Origin: Bacteroidaceae bacterium
GTDB taxonomy: Bacteria; Bacteroidota; Bacteroidia; Bacteroidales; Bacteroidaceae
NCBI GenBank assembly: GCA_017451645.1
Contig: JAFTNZ010000018.1
Coordinates: forward strand, 1 to 64,000
Reading direction: 5' to 3'
DNA: 64,000 nt
Shown: positions 1 through 8,249 of the stretch, piece by piece
Numbering within the stretch: the stretch's first letter is position 1
Layout: each line of letters begins with the position of its first letter
Program-made: the position numbers and the translations under genes
The notes under the pieces: model-generated
Told to the model about the DNA's origin: nothing
Databases searched by the model: none
What the model saw: the letters and a program-made list of their open reading frames with translations, nothing else

Positions 1-16
1 TAAATTTCCAATTATT

Positions 17-48
17 GTTGCAACTTTCAAATAATAGATTTATCTTTG
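17..48 (+). promoter_or_regulatory. Bacteroidetes-type promoter of the toxin-antitoxin pair
   Basis: A GTTG at 17-20 and TATCTTTG at 41-48 are separated by 20 nt, matching the TTTG / TAnnTTTG consensus of the main Bacteroidetes sigma factor. The first start codon follows 25 nt after the -7 box. Confidence 0.65.
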
Positions 49-73
49 TATTCGATTAAGAAACTATTCGATT

Positions 74-295
74 ATGAAAGAGTACAGACCGATAGAATCA
101 GAACCACTTGTTGCAGCAGAACCTGTAGTGACTTATGGCAGACAGGACACGTTTCCGCAGAGTAGAAATGTGCCCGTAGAACCATGCACTTTTACATTGG
201 ATGAAATGAAGCAGGAATTGACTCTTTCTGAAGCAGATTACATGGTTGGTCGGGTATATACTGTAACAGAATTGCGCAAACGCCACACTTTATGA
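74..295 (+). CDS. Putative antitoxin of a RelE/ParE-type pair
   Basis: A 73-residue acidic protein whose stop codon overlaps the start of the following toxin-like gene (ATGA), the usual order and coupling of a type II toxin-antitoxin operon. I recognise no clear DNA-binding fold; the C-terminal half (from about residue 40, TLDEMKQELTLSEADYM) resembles the toxin-wrapping segment of small antitoxins. The role as antitoxin is inferred from size, position and partner rather than from a named family. A good promoter lies just upstream at 17-48, so the pair is probably transcribed as its own unit and may be autoregulated. Confidence 0.6.
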   Translation: MKEYRPIESEPLVAAEPVVTYGRQDTFPQSRNVPVEPCTFTLDEMKQELTLSEADYMVGRVYTVTELRKRHTL

Positions 296-609
296 AACTT
301 GTTTGGACTGAACGTGCGCTGAAACATTTAGATAAGATATATGCTCACCATCTGTCCTTGACATACAGTGAACGTGCGGCTTCTTTATTGTACAACCATA
401 TTCTTGATGAATCAGAACGTTTGTTGATATTTCCTTTGTTGGGCATTGTCGAATCAAACCTATGTAAAGCCAACATAGAATACCGTTCCTTGGTGGTGTA
501 CGGAGGTCGGTTTAAATTAATTTATTTCATTGATAACGAAAATATCGTAATCGCAGCGATATGGAATTGTCGCATGAATCCTGATTCCATGCCAGACATT
601 ATTGCATAA
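292..609 (+). CDS. RelE/ParE superfamily toxin
   Basis: A 105-residue basic protein with the ParE/RelE layout: N-terminal beta strand plus helices (WTERALKHLDKIYAHHLSL), a helix containing the SERAASLLYNHIL segment, then the late strands with the family-like pattern EYRSLVVYGGRFKLIYFID and a final strand IVIAAIWNCR. Family members poison gyrase (ParE) or cleave mRNA on the ribosome (RelE); the sequence alone does not tell which. The start overlaps the antitoxin stop by 4 nt. Nothing appears truncated. Confidence 0.75.
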   Translation: MKLVWTERALKHLDKIYAHHLSLTYSERAASLLYNHILDESERLLIFPLLGIVESNLCKANIEYRSLVVYGGRFKLIYFIDNENIVIAAIWNCRMNPDSMPDIIA

Positions 610-682
610 AAGTTTATTCTATTAACAATCCCAACACTTTTGAACTCTTCCTTTAGAGGGGCATTGATGCGTCTCTATCTTG

Positions 683-709
683 GGGGGATGTCAAAATTGG
701 ACACTTACA
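683..709 (+). repeat. Direct repeat, left copy (pairs with 1290-1316)
   Basis: Twenty-seven nt starting GGGGGATGTCAAAATT and ending GACACTTACA; identical at 25 of 27 positions to 1290-1316, 607 bp downstream and in the same orientation. The two copies bracket the hypothetical gene at 784-1275. Confidence 0.8.
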
Positions 710-720
710 AGGCACTGAAA

Positions 721-764
721 AAAGTGCCTAATAACGGTGGTATGCCTCAAATTGAGTACTTACA
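721..764 (+). repeat. 44-nt dispersed repeat, copy A (pairs with 20244-20287)
   Basis: Starts AAAGTGCCTAATAACGG and ends AATTGAGTACTTACA. About 40 of 44 positions match 20244-20287, same orientation. The last part also resembles the 27-nt repeats at 683 and 1290 (ending xACTTACA). A small hairpin, AGGCACT/AGTGCCT, overlaps its left edge at 708-728. Confidence 0.8.
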
Positions 765-783
765 ACATCCACAACCAATCACC

Positions 784-1275
784 ATGATAACCATCTCCGA
801 CACCCATTTCAAGTCCGACATTGCATTGGCAGACATACTTGCCGTGAAGACAAAAGCCGACATACTAAAAATCTGCGATAAGCTGGACTTGTATGTCAGT
901 CCGAACTTGAAGAAAGACGAGACAGCCCGTCGGGCTGCACAGGAAATACAGCATCATCCAATCCATGTATTGAGCCAATTATGCAAGTCCGAACTCCAAC
1001 TTCTCGACAAATTCGTGAAAGCAGGAGCGAACCAATATATCGTTGTAAAACAACGCAAAACACTCTACAAACTTCAAAAGTTTGCTATGGTGCTGACTTA
1101 CGAAGACTATGAAAGAAACGAATGGCATCTCCTGATGCCTGATTGTGTCCGTGAATCATTGGCAACCAGTTATCATGCCTATTTACAGATGGCAGAAAAG
1201 GGAGTAAAATTTCCTTCGCCCAAAGAATTGCGGGCGATAGCATTCATGCAACATCTGATGGATGACAAGGAATAG
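784..1275 (+). CDS. Hypothetical protein, repeat-flanked
   Basis: A 163-residue soluble, helix-rich protein (MITISDTHFKSD...) of no family I can name with confidence. It has leucine-rich helical stretches (ADILKICDKLDLYVSPNLKK) and a YKLQKFAMVLTYEDYE strand-like section; no signal peptide or membrane segment. I chose the ATG at 784 because the upstream in-frame region (possible starts at 640, 667, 688, 742) is made of two repeat units that also occur outside the gene. However, the dispersed copy at 20244 preserves the same reading frame with mostly synonymous changes, so a longer protein starting at 688 remains possible. Confidence 0.5.
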   Translation: MITISDTHFKSDIALADILAVKTKADILKICDKLDLYVSPNLKKDETARRAAQEIQHHPIHVLSQLCKSELQLLDKFVKAGANQYIVVKQRKTLYKLQKFAMVLTYEDYERNEWHLLMPDCVRESLATSYHAYLQMAEKGVKFPSPKELRAIAFMQHLMDDKE

Positions 1276-1289
1276 AAAGGCGGCACATA

Positions 1290-1316
1290 GGGGGATATCA
1301 AAATTAGACACTTACA
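1290..1316 (+). repeat. Direct repeat, right copy (pairs with 683-709)
   Basis: Twenty-seven nt starting GGGGGATATCAAAATT and ending GACACTTACA, two mismatches to the copy at 683-709. It lies 14 nt after the stop of the hypothetical gene and upstream of the repeat-peptide gene. Confidence 0.8.
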
Positions 1317-1351
1317 TGTGGAACATAAAATTTTACATTAAATAAATAACG

Positions 1352-1567
1352 ATGGGAAGAAAAACAACAAGCGAAATGACTATTTTAGCACGTGCCGGTG
1401 CAAGTTTAAGTATAGATGCAAGTGAAAAAACAACAAGTGAAATAATTTCTATAGCTCGTTCGATACAAGATAAACGTATTCTAATTGTAAGAAATGCCAA
1501 CGTCAAGACAACATCAGAATTAAATCTGATAGCACAAAATGCGAGCAATATATTATTGGAATTATGA
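1352..1567 (+). CDS. Small protein built of three KTTSE repeats
   Basis: A 71-residue protein made almost entirely of three units of about 21-26 residues, each opening with KTTSE: KTTSEMTILARAG (from residue 4), KTTSEIISIARSI (about 26) and KTTSELNLIAQNA (about 52), each followed by a hydrophobic strand-like tail (SLSID, RILIVRN, NILLEL). This suggests a repeated helix-strand unit. No family name or function can be given. Its stop overlaps the start of the next gene by ATGA, so the two are almost certainly co-translated partners. Confidence 0.6.
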   Translation: MGRKTTSEMTILARAGASLSIDASEKTTSEIISIARSIQDKRILIVRNANVKTTSELNLIAQNASNILLEL

Positions 1568-2151
1568 ATAGGCTAATCAAAACAATAGCATTTATTATAT
1601 ATATTGCTATAATTGTTTATTTCCTCTTTTATTTTTTGGGTTTCTTACCACCAAGTTTGCAGACAACTAATGCCATTGGATTCGTTGGTTCAATAGCTTC
1701 TATAGTTGGGTTGCTTCAATTTTTTGTAAAGGTCGATGTATCTGATATGAATGTAGATGCTCTGAAAAACTTAACTTCAGCCGTTGAAGAAATCCACAAG
1801 AAAGAGCGTGAGCTGAAAGATAAGACAAATATTATCCGTGACTTGGAAATTAAAAAAGAAAACCTTGAAGTACTGATACAAAAAGCCGGTTTAAGTCTCT
1901 TTTATAAGCATGAAACGGAACGATACACGGAAAAACTGCAAGATTATTTACAGAGTCATAAAGAGATTCAGGATATAATCCAACAATTATTGAATTATAG
2001 AAAACTATCCGTTGAACTTGGAAATGAAATAGAGCAAGATGAATCCATTAAAGAAACTATTGATTTATTGAATAAATATCAAAAGCAGAATCAGCGTGGA
2101 TTGTTCTTTTCGTTTGATGGAATCACCCCTGTCTTTTCCATAAAATTATAA
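1564..2151 (+). CDS. Hypothetical membrane protein with coiled coil
   Basis: A 195-residue protein with two N-terminal hydrophobic segments (about residues 5-28, IAFIIYIAIIVYFLFYFLGF, and 38-57, AIGFVGSIASIVGLLQFF), then a charged coiled-coil-like region (about 65-185; VEEIHKKERELKDKTNIIRDLEIKKENLE). The likely topology is a membrane hairpin with the long helical part in the cytoplasm. I recognise no catalytic motif. Overlap with the KTTSE-repeat gene indicates a functional pair; membrane-anchored partners of small repeat proteins occur among phage-defence and toxin systems, but there is no direct evidence for that here. Confidence 0.55.
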   Translation: MNRLIKTIAFIIYIAIIVYFLFYFLGFLPPSLQTTNAIGFVGSIASIVGLLQFFVKVDVSDMNVDALKNLTSAVEEIHKKERELKDKTNIIRDLEIKKENLEVLIQKAGLSLFYKHETERYTEKLQDYLQSHKEIQDIIQQLLNYRKLSVELGNEIEQDESIKETIDLLNKYQKQNQRGLFFSFDGITPVFSIKL

Positions 2152-2282
2152 ATTAATCCTCCCTCTGTCAATCCATCGATGTAGATAGCAATGTTTTAGG
2201 TACTTAGAAACTGTGTCCTTTATACGATTCTTTTGAATGTAGGTCTGACAGAGAAGCACATTGAAATAATAATCCAATAATA

Positions 2283-3500
2283 ATGAAAGAACTAAAAATT
2301 ATCATAGCTGGAGCTGAAATAAAGACAGTCAATAGAGGCTGCACGGCATTGAGTATTTCTACTATGTATCTTTTGGATGAACTTTTGTCGAGAAAAAAAA
2401 TCTCGTATAAGCTTTATCTCCCCAACAGCGGTTTTGCTGACAATGAATGTCGGACGTATAAAATTGGAGAGAAAGAGATTGTTTTTTACCCATGGAAATA
2501 CCCTATTTCAGATTTGAAAGAGTTTTTAAAGGCGATATATAAAAGACAGAATCCTCTTAAGTATAAGAAAATTTATAAGGATGCAGATTTTATATTAGAT
2601 TTAGGTTTAGGAGATTCCTTTGCTGACATTTATGGAGAAGCGCGATTTAACAAAATAGACAAGATTCATGTCTTAGCACGTAAATACAGAAGGCCTTATT
2701 GCATTCTGCCACAAACAATAGGACCTTTTTCTGATAATAAGATTAAGGATTTGGCAGACAGAAGTATTTCTCATGCAAGTATAGTAATGGCAAGAGATAA
2801 GCAAAGCCTTGATTATGTACTTCAAAATGTGCCTGAGCAGAAAAATATAGCAGAATATATAGATGTTGCTTTTTTTATGCCATATAAGAAAGAAAAGATT
2901 TCTCATGACATGGTAAATGTAGGAATAAGTATTTCTGATCTTCTTTGGCGGGGTGGATATACAGGCCATAATGAATTTGGACTGTTGGATGATTATCAGA
3001 AAGTGATTCGTCATATAATTCACTTTTTCTTGAAAAAAGAGAATGTTAGATTACATTTGGTTGGACATGTCGTGAATGGTGAACGATGGAGTGAAAATGA
3101 TTATGCGTTATGTTATGATTTAAGTAAAGAATACAATGATTCACGTATTGTTTGTGCTCCCTATTTTTTAGGGCCAATAGAAGCTAAAAATTATGTTGCA
3201 GGATTAGACTTTTTTATGGGAGCACGTATGCATGCTACTATTGCTGCATTTTCATCAGGTGTTCCTGTGGTGCCAATGGCCTATAGTCGCAAATTTAACG
3301 GACTTTTTGAAGGCACCCTTCAGTATCCGTACATGATTGACATGAAAGTCGATACGATTGAGACGATGATTTCCAAGATAGATGAGAGCTTTTCTAATCG
3401 TGGTGAATTGAAAGAGATTATAGATAACAGAATGTCCACAATCGTTGAAGAACGTCGCAAACTGCTGATTAAAAATTTAAAGATTTTTTTTAATATATGA
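2283..3500 (+). CDS. Polysaccharide pyruvyl transferase family protein
   Basis: A 405-residue protein of the CsaB/WcaK family, whose members transfer pyruvate from phosphoenolpyruvate to a sugar as a ketal. Visible features are the N-terminal Rossmann-like start (KIIIAGAEIKTVNRGCTALS), the central ILPQTIGPF segment (around residue 140) and the C-terminal FMGARMHATIAAFSSGVPVV block (around 312-331), the family signature with its conserved Arg-His. It opens the first polysaccharide locus; its stop overlaps the next start. The substrate is unknown. I see no strong promoter in the 131 nt upstream, so the locus may be read from further upstream. Confidence 0.85.
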   Translation: MKELKIIIAGAEIKTVNRGCTALSISTMYLLDELLSRKKISYKLYLPNSGFADNECRTYKIGEKEIVFYPWKYPISDLKEFLKAIYKRQNPLKYKKIYKDADFILDLGLGDSFADIYGEARFNKIDKIHVLARKYRRPYCILPQTIGPFSDNKIKDLADRSISHASIVMARDKQSLDYVLQNVPEQKNIAEYIDVAFFMPYKKEKISHDMVNVGISISDLLWRGGYTGHNEFGLLDDYQKVIRHIIHFFLKKENVRLHLVGHVVNGERWSENDYALCYDLSKEYNDSRIVCAPYFLGPIEAKNYVAGLDFFMGARMHATIAAFSSGVPVVPMAYSRKFNGLFEGTLQYPYMIDMKVDTIETMISKIDESFSNRGELKEIIDNRMSTIVEERRKLLIKNLKIFFNI

Positions 3501-4468
3501 CAAATTTGTTCAAGACTTTAAAAAGAAAAATGCATTACTTGAAGAATGCAATAAAACTGTTTTCCTATTTTTTTTCGGATTACATATTTTATTTACGTCA
3601 TAATATAGACAGTAAATGTGGTAAGGATTGTCAGTCTGCTAAGATTATGTTACTGATGCATCAGTTAGAAAAAGGTATGTCCTTTACAGAGTCCAAAAGA
3701 GAATTTGGAGCTGAAAAATCACAGCAATTAGTCGCTGAGATACGTAAATATATAGAGCGATATGGCATAAACGATGTCTGTCGTGTAGCTATTAATGTTT
3801 TGAACGAATTTTTATCAAAAGAAAATTCCACTCGAAATGAAGATATAAGGACTCATATTGAGATGCTTTGCAAAGAATATGCTTATGTAATCAAATCTGA
3901 TTTTGCTGGAGTGAAGTTAGTCTCTACTCCTCCTATTTTTAATTATGAAGCTATAGAGGATTTTTTTGCGTCGCGTTCAAGTGTTCGTGAATTTTCTGAT
4001 AAACCCATTACAGATAAAGAATTAGAAGCTGCCATACAAATAGCATCGTATACACCTACTGCATGCAACAGACAGACTGCTCGGTTGTATCATTTTAACA
4101 CAAAACCTATGATAAAAAAAATGGTAGACAACCAATTAGGACCACAAGGATGGTGTTATAATGCCACATCATGTTTTGTTATTACAGTTAATCAATGTTA
4201 TTTCGGGGGTGGATATGAGCGCCATCAAGCATTAATAGATGGAGGCTTATATGCGATGAATTTTGTTTGGGGATTGCATCTGAACCATATTGCTACTTGT
4301 TTCAAGATGTTTGTTCGTGAACCTAAAAGAGAAAAAGAATTTAAGAGAATAGCAAATATACCCAAGAACGAAATACCTGTTGTTCTTGTTCTTGCAGGGC
4401 ATTACAAATCTACTCCTGTAATTTCTCCAAAATCAGTCAGAATTAATTTTGTGAGCAGTGCTATCTAA
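3497..4468 (+). CDS. Nitroreductase-family protein of the polysaccharide locus
   Basis: A 323-residue protein. The first 150 residues are a helical, basic region of unknown role (MHQLEKGMSF...); the second half is an FMN-binding nitroreductase domain, with the SRSSVREFSDKPITDKELE opening (about 161-180) and the ASYTPTACNRQ motif just after. Family members reduce substrates with NAD(P)H and FMN. Here it lies between a pyruvyl transferase gene (4-nt overlap) and the flippase, so a role in modifying a sugar or lipid-linked intermediate is plausible but unproven. It could alternatively be an inactive or regulatory homologue. Confidence 0.8.
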   Translation: MTNLFKTLKRKMHYLKNAIKLFSYFFSDYIFYLRHNIDSKCGKDCQSAKIMLLMHQLEKGMSFTESKREFGAEKSQQLVAEIRKYIERYGINDVCRVAINVLNEFLSKENSTRNEDIRTHIEMLCKEYAYVIKSDFAGVKLVSTPPIFNYEAIEDFFASRSSVREFSDKPITDKELEAAIQIASYTPTACNRQTARLYHFNTKPMIKKMVDNQLGPQGWCYNATSCFVITVNQCYFGGGYERHQALIDGGLYAMNFVWGLHLNHIATCFKMFVREPKREKEFKRIANIPKNEIPVVLVLAGHYKSTPVISPKSVRINFVSSAI

Positions 4469-4490
4469 CCATTCAGAAGAAAAATTGTAA

Positions 4491-5981
4491 ATGGGAAGCA
4501 GTCAGAAAATTGCCAAAGGAATGTTTTGGACCACTTTGGTCAATCTGGTGAACGGACTTTACGGATTCATTTCCGTGCCTATTTTATTGGCTTATTTCGG
4601 TAAATCCGATTATGGCTTGATAGGACTGGCCATGTCCGTCAATGTCTATCTTCGCCTGATGGATATGGGGTTGAATTCCACCAATGTCCGTTTCTTCTCC
4701 AACTGGATAGCCAAGAAAGAGTATGGGCAGGTGAACAAACTGTTCCAGACAAGCCTCACGTTTTATGGGACGATAGGTTTGCTGAATGCGTTGATATTGG
4801 TTGTAGTGTCTTGCTTTTCCCAACAGATATTCCACTTAAGTGCCGAACAAGACATCATAGTCAAACACCTTTTCTATATTCTTGCCATCAGTGCATTCAT
4901 CAGTTGGTTCACTTCCTGTTTTGACCAGTTGATACGCGCCAATGAATATGTTGGTTGGACACAGAAAATGACACTTTTACCTAAAGTCGTGCAGATGATT
5001 GTATTGGCGTTGACGGTGCTACTTCATTTCTCCATTGAACTATATTATGCGTTGACTGCATTTTCAATGTTTCTGGTCATACCGTTCTGTGTACATAAAA
5101 TCAGGCAAATATGTCCCTATGTTTCTTTCCATTTAGGTTTTGACAAACCCATTTTGAAAGAGATACTGCCCTATTGCCTGAATATCTTTTCATTCGGAAT
5201 ATTCCAATTCTCAATGAATCATCTCCGTCCGGTATTCCTTGGGATGCAGGGCACGATAGAGTCTGTAGCCGACTATCGGGTATTGAATGGTATAATATCT
5301 ATAGTACTGATGTTAGGAGGTGCTTTCATGGGAGTCTTCCTCCCCTCATCGGCAAAGGCTGTGGCAAAGGGTGATAAGGTTGCACAAGACAAGGTGGCTT
5401 ACAACGGCACCAAATACATCTCCATGACATTGTGCTTCTGTTGTTTTGGGGTAATCAGTGTCAGCCCAGAGTTGATAACGTTATATGTGGGAGAAGAATA
5501 TCTTTATCTGACGGGATGGCTGATTATCTGGCTGCTGACTACACTGGCTGCACACAACCAAGCCATATCAAGCTTAATCTTGGCAGGAACGGACATACGT
5601 GCTATTACCAAAAACACAATCACTTCCTCTATTGTCGGTTTATTGGTATGTTGGTTCACTATCCCTTATTGGCAGATAGGAGGAACTATCATTGCTTATG
5701 GAGTATATGTATTGATGCAATTACTCTTCTACTATTTTTATTACTGGCCACGGGTAATGAAAATTAATTCGTGGAGGATATTCACAAAATCTTTTATACC
5801 ATATGTAATGTTAGGAACAGTTATTTCTTGGGGATGTTTTAGCATCACCATATTCACCAATTCTTGGACTGCATTTTTTACAAAAGGTATTTTATTTGCG
5901 ATATCTTACGGAATTGGAACTTTCTTTCTTTTGACAAAGGAAGACCGCCTATTTATAATAAATATAAGAAAAAAAGTATAG
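4491..5981 (+). CDS. Wzx-type oligosaccharide flippase (locus 1)
   Basis: A 496-residue polytopic membrane protein of the MATE/Wzx group with roughly 12-14 hydrophobic segments and the typical opening GMFWTTLVNLVNGLYGFISVPILLA-like region within residues 10-35. Flippases of this kind move the undecaprenyl-linked repeat unit across the inner membrane for polymerisation. Its GC content is visibly higher than that of its neighbours up to about 5760, which suggests a different origin inside a mosaic locus. Its stop is immediately followed by the start of the polymerase gene with no spacer. Confidence 0.9.
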   Translation: MGSSQKIAKGMFWTTLVNLVNGLYGFISVPILLAYFGKSDYGLIGLAMSVNVYLRLMDMGLNSTNVRFFSNWIAKKEYGQVNKLFQTSLTFYGTIGLLNALILVVVSCFSQQIFHLSAEQDIIVKHLFYILAISAFISWFTSCFDQLIRANEYVGWTQKMTLLPKVVQMIVLALTVLLHFSIELYYALTAFSMFLVIPFCVHKIRQICPYVSFHLGFDKPILKEILPYCLNIFSFGIFQFSMNHLRPVFLGMQGTIESVADYRVLNGIISIVLMLGGAFMGVFLPSSAKAVAKGDKVAQDKVAYNGTKYISMTLCFCCFGVISVSPELITLYVGEEYLYLTGWLIIWLLTTLAAHNQAISSLILAGTDIRAITKNTITSSIVGLLVCWFTIPYWQIGGTIIAYGVYVLMQLLFYYFYYWPRVMKINSWRIFTKSFIPYVMLGTVISWGCFSITIFTNSWTAFFTKGILFAISYGIGTFFLLTKEDRLFIINIRKKV

Positions 5982-7331
5982 ATGTTATACCACATTTTAA
6001 ATATTATAACCGTTGTTTTGGCTTGTTCTATGTTCATCATATCCAGAACAAAAAAAATGGCATTGCTGATTATATGGATGATGTGCTTGACAACATTCCC
6101 AAGTCCTGTTCCATTAATGAAACAGATATTCATCCTAATGCCTATGTTTTTCTTTTTCTCAGAACTTAAATATCTACCCCAAATATTACCAAGTTTGAGA
6201 CAAACTGTTCTATGGAATTTGTCTATATGGATGTTGTTTGCTGCCATTATTTTATTTTTGCATAGTCCACATTATAACCATTCGATAGTGGAAGCTGTCA
6301 AGTTTTTTGAGGCAGAGACAATTTGCTCGTATTTTATAATACTGTTTCCATTGGTACTTTTTAGAGGAGCGATAGATATGCGTTATATTTATCGCGTATT
6401 TTTCTTTTGTCTATTGGCCTTGACAGTTTTCGGAGTATTGAATTTGCTTTTCCATCGAGATGTTTTCATTGATTTCATTTACTCTGGTCGTGCCATGTCT
6501 GGAGCATTTGAGGATTTAGGTTCTAAGTACCAATACGCTGACAGATTTAGGGTACATTCCATGTTCTTAAATCCATTCGATTATGGCTATATTTGTTTGT
6601 TGGCATTGTTGTTTAATTTCTATTGCAGAAAACTCAAATTTGCGACAAGAAAAGAATTCCTTATTTCATTATTTGGATCCATATTTGGTATATTATCCTG
6701 CAATACACGCACATTACTCCTTTGTAGTATTGTCGGGGTATTGGTCTATTTCTTATGTGTGTACAATATAAAGCAAAAAGTTCGCATAGCTTTAATAGCT
6801 TGTATTGTCGGTGTAATCCTATTAAACGTCTTTCCATCTCATACCGACTATCTTGGTGAAATGATTCTGTCAGTATTTGATTCTAATTCAAATGTACAGG
6901 GTAGCAGTTGGGAAATGCGAGAGATGCAATTCCTCGCAGTTTTATACCACATAAAAGACAATTTGCTATTAGGTAATGGAAAAGGTTACTTTTACATCGA
7001 TATGGGATATGCAGAGGGCGGACTAAGCACTTTAGTGGATCATGATTTATTAGGTCTTGAAGGTGTCTATTTATTCAATTTGTTGGAACGAGGTATCATA
7101 GGAACAATATTCTACTATGTTTATTGGATTGCCATAATTCTTTTATTCCATAAATTACGAAAATTCGATAAGAGTACAACAGGTTTTGCGTTAGCACTGA
7201 TTTCGTCATATTTGTGTTTTGCACATTTTACGGGTGAGTTATCTTCACTTGCTCCAACACTCTTCTTTATAGGAATGGCATATGCCATGATTAAACTGCA
7301 TATACATAATAATCAGACAATCAATATTTAA
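5982..7331 (+). CDS. Wzy-type O-antigen/capsule polymerase (locus 1)
   Basis: A 449-residue membrane protein with about ten to twelve hydrophobic segments and a large loop before the C-terminal third (around residues 290-355, with GSSWEMREMQF and NLLLGNGKG), the layout of O-antigen polymerases/ligases (Wzy_C type). The NGKG..Y segment resembles the short conserved stretch of this family. It starts directly after the flippase stop, and a glycosyltransferase follows after 6 nt. Polymerases have weak sequence conservation, so the call rests on topology, loop position and context. Confidence 0.8.
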   Translation: MLYHILNIITVVLACSMFIISRTKKMALLIIWMMCLTTFPSPVPLMKQIFILMPMFFFFSELKYLPQILPSLRQTVLWNLSIWMLFAAIILFLHSPHYNHSIVEAVKFFEAETICSYFIILFPLVLFRGAIDMRYIYRVFFFCLLALTVFGVLNLLFHRDVFIDFIYSGRAMSGAFEDLGSKYQYADRFRVHSMFLNPFDYGYICLLALLFNFYCRKLKFATRKEFLISLFGSIFGILSCNTRTLLLCSIVGVLVYFLCVYNIKQKVRIALIACIVGVILLNVFPSHTDYLGEMILSVFDSNSNVQGSSWEMREMQFLAVLYHIKDNLLLGNGKGYFYIDMGYAEGGLSTLVDHDLLGLEGVYLFNLLERGIIGTIFYYVYWIAIILLFHKLRKFDKSTTGFALALISSYLCFAHFTGELSSLAPTLFFIGMAYAMIKLHIHNNQTINI

Positions 7332-7337
7332 TTTAAT

Positions 7338-8249
7338 ATGGACCCATTAGTCAGTGTGATAATTCCAAACTATCGACATGCCCCCTATTTAGATGAACGT
7401 ATAAAAAGTGTTTTGGATCAAACATATTCAAATATAGAAGTGATTATTTTGGATGATCACTCACCTGATAATAGCTTGGATGTCATCAATAAATATAAAA
7501 ATGACAGTAAGGTCGCCCATATCATAGCTAATGAAGTTAATAGTGGATCAACCTTCAAACAATGGGAAAAAGGCTTTGCTTTGTCAAAAGGAGAATATAT
7601 ATGGATTGCAGAGAGTGACGATGTTGCAGAAAGTTCCTTTTTGAGCCAATTGATGCAAGGTATTCTTAAAAATAAAGATATAGTTTTAGCGTATAGCTCT
7701 TCACATATCATAAATCAAGATGGTGATAAAATAGCGTCATCTGATGGATTGTGGAAAAAGAGTTTTGTAAAAAACGGGGAATCTTTTGTCAAGACTTATA
7801 TGTTGGGACGAAATCATATTTACAATGCAAGTGCAGTCGTTTTCAAGAAATCAGTATTGGCAAATATTCAGCCAATAGAATATTCTGCATATAAAGCCTC
7901 TGGCGATAGGATGTTTTGGAGTCTGGTCTGTTTGCAAGGTAATGTTTATTACCATGCTGAAAAATTGAACTATTTCCGAAAACATAATTTAAAGGTTTCT
8001 CCCAAAGCTGCAACTCAAGGAATCACCATGTTGGAAGATTATGACATATATAAGAAATTAGGAAAAATATTGTCTTTGAATCTTGTTCATCGGATATTGG
8101 CTTGTGGCTATCAGTATGGCATAATCAAACGATGCCCTTTTGAAGAGGGAGCAAAACAGCGAGTGCTTGAAAGGTGGGGAAAAGAAGGTTGTTTTTCCTT
8201 TGTGAATTACTTGATTTATCGTCTGCTCTTAAAATTGATGTCAAAATGA
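7338..8249 (+). CDS. Glycosyltransferase family 2 (locus 1)
   Basis: A 303-residue GT-A fold enzyme. The N-terminal VSVIIPNYRHAPYLDERI and VIILDDHSPDNS (around residues 35-46) are the nucleotide-sugar binding signature, and the ESDD motif (about residue 91-94) is the metal-binding DxD equivalent. No membrane segment, so it should act at the inner face of the inner membrane on the lipid-linked repeat unit. The donor and linkage cannot be read from sequence. Its stop overlaps the start of the acyltransferase (ATGA). Confidence 0.9.
   Translation: MDPLVSVIIPNYRHAPYLDERIKSVLDQTYSNIEVIILDDHSPDNSLDVINKYKNDSKVAHIIANEVNSGSTFKQWEKGFALSKGEYIWIAESDDVAESSFLSQLMQGILKNKDIVLAYSSSHIINQDGDKIASSDGLWKKSFVKNGESFVKTYMLGRNHIYNASAVVFKKSVLANIQPIEYSAYKASGDRMFWSLVCLQGNVYYHAEKLNYFRKHNLKVSPKAATQGITMLEDYDIYKKLGKILSLNLVHRILACGYQYGIIKRCPFEEGAKQRVLERWGKEGCFSFVNYLIYRLLLKLMSK

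Noticed and set aside
2204-2235. Possible promoter TTAG ... TTCTTTTG before locus 1
   Set aside because: The -7 box lacks the TA and the -33 box is poor; too weak to call.
5174-5767. Two plus-strand frames inside the flippase gene
   Set aside because: Shadows of the membrane protein frame.
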